DNA from: an uncultured Bacteroidales bacterium
GTDB lineage: Bacteria > Bacteroidota > Bacteroidia > Bacteroidales > UBA932
NCBI GenBank assembly: GCA_937901105.1
Contig: CALCHD010000077.1
Coordinates: 1 to 7,868, forward strand
Reading direction: 5' to 3'
Length of the DNA: 7,868 nucleotides
Both the position numbers and the translations under genes were made by a program. The notes beneath the pieces were generated by a model that saw only the letters and a program-made list of their open reading frames with translations, was not told the origin of the DNA and made no database searches. The stretch's first letter is position 1, and every line of letters starts with the position of its first letter. Positions 5,697 through 7,868 of the stretch are shown here, piece after piece.

Positions 5697-6819
5697 CTTG
5701 CAACCAGACTCCTGTTACTTGATAATCCTTGTTCATGATAACAATATCTGCATCCTTGCCGTCTTCCAGTGAGCCGCATCTGTCAAAGCACCCCATAACT
5801 TTAGCTGGGGATTCTGAGGCCATTCTTACAGCATCTTCAAAAGGTATGCCTGCATCTACTGCAACTTTAATGAGTTTGTCCATAGTGGCCAAACTGCCTG
5901 CCAAAGATGAATGGTCCCTGAATTTGCAAACGCCGTCTTCAATTATAAAGTCTGAATCAGCTTCTACTTCGCCATCAAACTCGGCATATTTAAGTGCACA
6001 TGTAACCAAAGACATCATCTCAACACCTTTAAGCTTGTATACAAGCCTCAAAATAGTGCCTGGAAGATGTTTGCCGTCTGCAATTACCTCCACACTCATG
6101 TCATCCAGAAGAAGGACGCTTTCAACTGTACCCTCATATTTGTACTCGCCACGTTTGTGGAAACCGGGCATTGCATTATAAAGCTGTGAAACGTGCCTGA
6201 AACCTGCATCGTGAGCTTTCTTTACATCTTCAAATTCAGCTTGGGTATGAGTGATGCCGGCAACAATATTTTTACCTCTAAGGTACTTGGCCATCTCACA
6301 TGCACCATCCAGTTCAGGAGACAAGTCCCATCTTTTTATACAGCTGATATCAGACAGGATTTTCAGATACTCTTCCTTCTCCGGATTCTTTGCTCCAGGA
6401 AAATCCTTAACCATTTTTGGATTAAAATACGGTCCTGCAATATGAAGGCCTTTTAGAGGAGTTGCCCCCTCTTTCATAAGCTCTTCACAAATTGTAGCTG
6501 ATCTGTAAATCTTTTCAGTCTTTGCAGTGTATATAGTTGGAAAAATTGTAGTTGCACCATGTTTCAAATGGACATTTACAGCTTTTTCAAACTTGTCACG
6601 TGTACTGTCCTTAAAAGCGTAACCGGCAGCTCCGTGAAGGTTCATCGCCACAAAGCCAGGTAAAATATAATCACCTTTAACATCAACTATTCTTGCGCCA
6701 ACTCTAGGAAGATCGCTGTTTGCAATCTCCATAATCTTGCTGTCGCAGATAATTACAGATCCTCCTTCAACCAATCCGTTAGGAGTAAGGATTTTGCCAT
6801 TGATTATCTGTGTAATCAT
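5677..6819 (-). CDS. NagA-like protein lacking key active-site residues (probable pseudoenzyme)
   Basis: The product is 380 residues, full length for N-acetylglucosamine-6-phosphate deacetylase, an amidohydrolase-fold enzyme. The fold signature is clear from end to end: ILPGFVAMNLHG (52-63), GLHIAGPYFN (124-133), ITHTQAEFED (189-198), QLYNAMPGF (212-220), VIADGKH (245-251), SLAGSLATMD (305-314) and SPAKVMGCFDRCGSLEDGKDAD (337-358). Against E. coli NagA, the metal-binding Glu131 is Ala128, His216 is Gln212, and catalytic Asp273 is Cys274; the HxH pair of the two-metal forms is Asn60-x-His62. Only His191 and His251 of the expected set remain. The frame has no stop or shift, so this is not an obviously decaying pseudogene. 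It starts 12 bases after the stop of an intact NagA and overlaps the following lipoprotein gene by 20 bases. Deacetylation by the usual mechanism seems unlikely; a regulatory or partner role, or new chemistry, is possible. Confidence 0.85.
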   Translation of the reverse strand: MITQIINGKILTPNGLVEGGSVIICDSKIMEIANSDLPRVGARIVDVKGDYILPGFVAMNLHGAAGYAFKDSTRDKFEKAVNVHLKHGATTIFPTIYTAKTEKIYRSATICEELMKEGATPLKGLHIAGPYFNPKMVKDFPGAKNPEKEEYLKILSDISCIKRWDLSPELDGACEMAKYLRGKNIVAGITHTQAEFEDVKKAHDAGFRHVSQLYNAMPGFHKRGEYKYEGTVESVLLLDDMSVEVIADGKHLPGTILRLVYKLKGVEMMSLVTCALKYAEFDGEVEADSDFIIEDGVCKFRDHSSLAGSLATMDKLIKVAVDAGIPFEDAVRMASESPAKVMGCFDRCGSLEDGKDADIVIMNKDYQVTGVWLQGVECTE

Positions 6820-6831
6820 AATGTGCTATTG

Positions 6832-7868
6832 CTACTCAAAGTTTTTAACAAGTTTACCCATTGCCCAAACTGCACGTACATCAAGATTCTTGTCCAAAAG
6901 AAGGATATCTGCATCCTTGCCTCTCTCCAATGAACCTTTTCTGTCAAATACTCCCATAATTTTAGCAGGAGTCTCTGAAATCATACGGCATACATCAAAT
7001 AGAGGAACCTCTGCCTTGAATGTCATTGTCTGGATCAGACGGTCCATTGTTGCAATACTGCCGGCAAGAGCTGACCTGTCTGCCAATTTGCATACTCCGT
7101 CCTCAATAATTACGCGAGGGTCAAAAGCCACCTGGCTGTCACTTGCTGCACAAGCAAGAGCATCAGTGATTAGGGCAGTCTTTTCAACACCCTTAACTTT
7201 ATAGATTAGGCGAAGAATAGTAGGAGGTACGTGGATACCGTCAGCAATAGCCTCTACTGTCATGTCGTCCATCAAGTAGATAGACTCTACTGTACCCTCG
7301 TATTTGTACTCATTCTTCTTGTGGAAGCCCGGCATTGCATTATAGAAGTGGGTTGCATGTGTATAGCCTGCATCAAAGCCTGCTCTGATATCCTCAAACT
7401 CAGCCTGTGTATGTGCTACAGAAACCAATATGCCTTTATTGGAAACATATTTTCCAAACTGAAGCGCACCTGGCAGCTCTGGAGATGCATCCCATCTCTT
7501 AATGCAGTTGAACTCTTCCAATAGTGGAATATACTCATTTGGATCCGGATTCTTGATATATTCAGGAATCTGTCCGCCGGCCATCTTCATATTGAAGTAG
7601 TGTCCCTCAAGGTGAAGGCCCAGTACAGGACTGTCCTTCTCCGCCATAAGCTTCTCTGTAGTACGGGCAGCAGCCTGAATCATCGGGATGCTGGAAGATG
7701 AAAGGGTAGGGAAGATACTGGTTGTTCCGTGCTGCATATGGGCATCAACTGCTGTTCTGAATGCCTCTTCTGTACCCTCCATAAAGTCTCTTCCGCCACC
7801 ACCGTGAACGTGGCTTTCAATAAAACCTGCAAGTAAAAACTGTCCGTCGGCATCAAGGATTTTGATTC
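6832..7868 (-). CDS. nagA: N-acetylglucosamine-6-phosphate deacetylase, 5' end outside window
   Basis: The visible part is 344 residues and lacks the N-terminal few dozen, which lie beyond 7868. The enzyme removes acetate from GlcNAc-6-phosphate to give glucosamine-6-phosphate in the cytoplasm, in use of amino sugars and wall recycling. All expected ligands are present: HVH in GFIESHVHGGGG (His codons 7810-7812 and 7804-7806), Glu in LHLEGHYF (7606-7608), His in AHTQAEFED (7411-7413), His in THFYNAMPGF (7348-7350), IADGIHVPP, and catalytic Asp in LITDAL (7162-7164). The HVH pair suggests a two-metal site, as in Bacillus NagA, rather than the single-metal E. coli type. Slight departures are ESHVHG for D-x-HxHG and LEGH for LEGP. 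The first ATG inside the window (7782) is internal and not the start. It is the upstream member of a tandem pair, roughly half identical to the next gene by eye. Confidence 0.92.
   Translation of the reverse strand, partial: IKILDADGQFLLAGFIESHVHGGGGRDFMEGTEEAFRTAVDAHMQHGTTSIFPTLSSSSIPMIQAAARTTEKLMAEKDSPVLGLHLEGHYFNMKMAGGQIPEYIKNPDPNEYIPLLEEFNCIKRWDASPELPGALQFGKYVSNKGILVSVAHTQAEFEDIRAGFDAGYTHATHFYNAMPGFHKKNEYKYEGTVESIYLMDDMTVEAIADGIHVPPTILRLIYKVKGVEKTALITDALACAASDSQVAFDPRVIIEDGVCKLADRSALAGSIATMDRLIQTMTFKAEVPLFDVCRMISETPAKIMGVFDRKGSLERGKDADILLLDKNLDVRAVWAMGKLVKNFE

Noticed and set aside
5729..6181. 150-codon open frame on the plus strand opposite the NagA-like gene
   Set aside because: It is fully antisense to a well-supported gene. 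A similar frame opposite the other NagA copy (6737-7204) has the same register, which follows from the paralogy of the sense strands, and the translation is Ser/Thr-rich without family motifs.

Overview
The window looks like chromosomal DNA from a Bacteroidota member, probably Bacteroidales. The clearest hints are intergenic boxes of the TAnnTTTG (-7) type, mostly with a TTTG-like box about 19-22 bases upstream. Shine-Dalgarno sequences are largely absent, the DNA is moderately AT-rich, and the gene families are typical of the group (paired WYL regulators, a Bacteroidota-style HAD hydrolase, a small orphan lipoprotein). Coding density is very high and no stretch over about 100 bases lacks a gene. 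I see no tRNA, rRNA, CRISPR array, insertion sequence or prophage gene.

Layout. A HAD-family hydrolase runs off the left edge on the minus strand (1-416). It is divergent from a ten-helix EamA/DMT transporter on the plus strand (491-1417), and their promoters overlap in a 74-base gap. The transporter converges on a minus-strand operon of two WYL regulators (3438-2338, then 2334-1432), with a shared bidirectional terminator at 1418-1449. The WYL operon is divergent from a plus-strand pair, a MarC-family membrane protein (3518-4156) and 5-formyltetrahydrofolate cyclo-ligase (4156-4728), whose stop and start codons overlap by one base. A perfect CGCAAA/TTTGCG inverted repeat in that divergent gap is a candidate WYL operator. 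The right third is a minus-strand operon, read right to left: a NagA deacetylase cut by the window edge (7868-6832), a second NagA-like gene (6819-5677) and an orphan lipoprotein (5696-4710). The lipoprotein tail-overlaps the folate gene by 19 bases.

How it fits together. The most notable observation is in the tandem nagA pair. The upstream copy keeps every expected metal and catalytic residue (HxH, Glu, two His, Asp). The downstream copy is full length and intact but has lost most of them: HxH is now NLH, the metal-binding Glu is Ala128, the second His ligand is Gln212 and the catalytic Asp is Cys274. It therefore looks like a maintained NagA pseudoenzyme, co-transcribed with a working NagA and a cell-surface or periplasmic lipoprotein. 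This suggests a regulatory, scaffolding or altered-chemistry role in amino-sugar use. The rest of the window is ordinary housekeeping or transport content with compact regulatory gaps.
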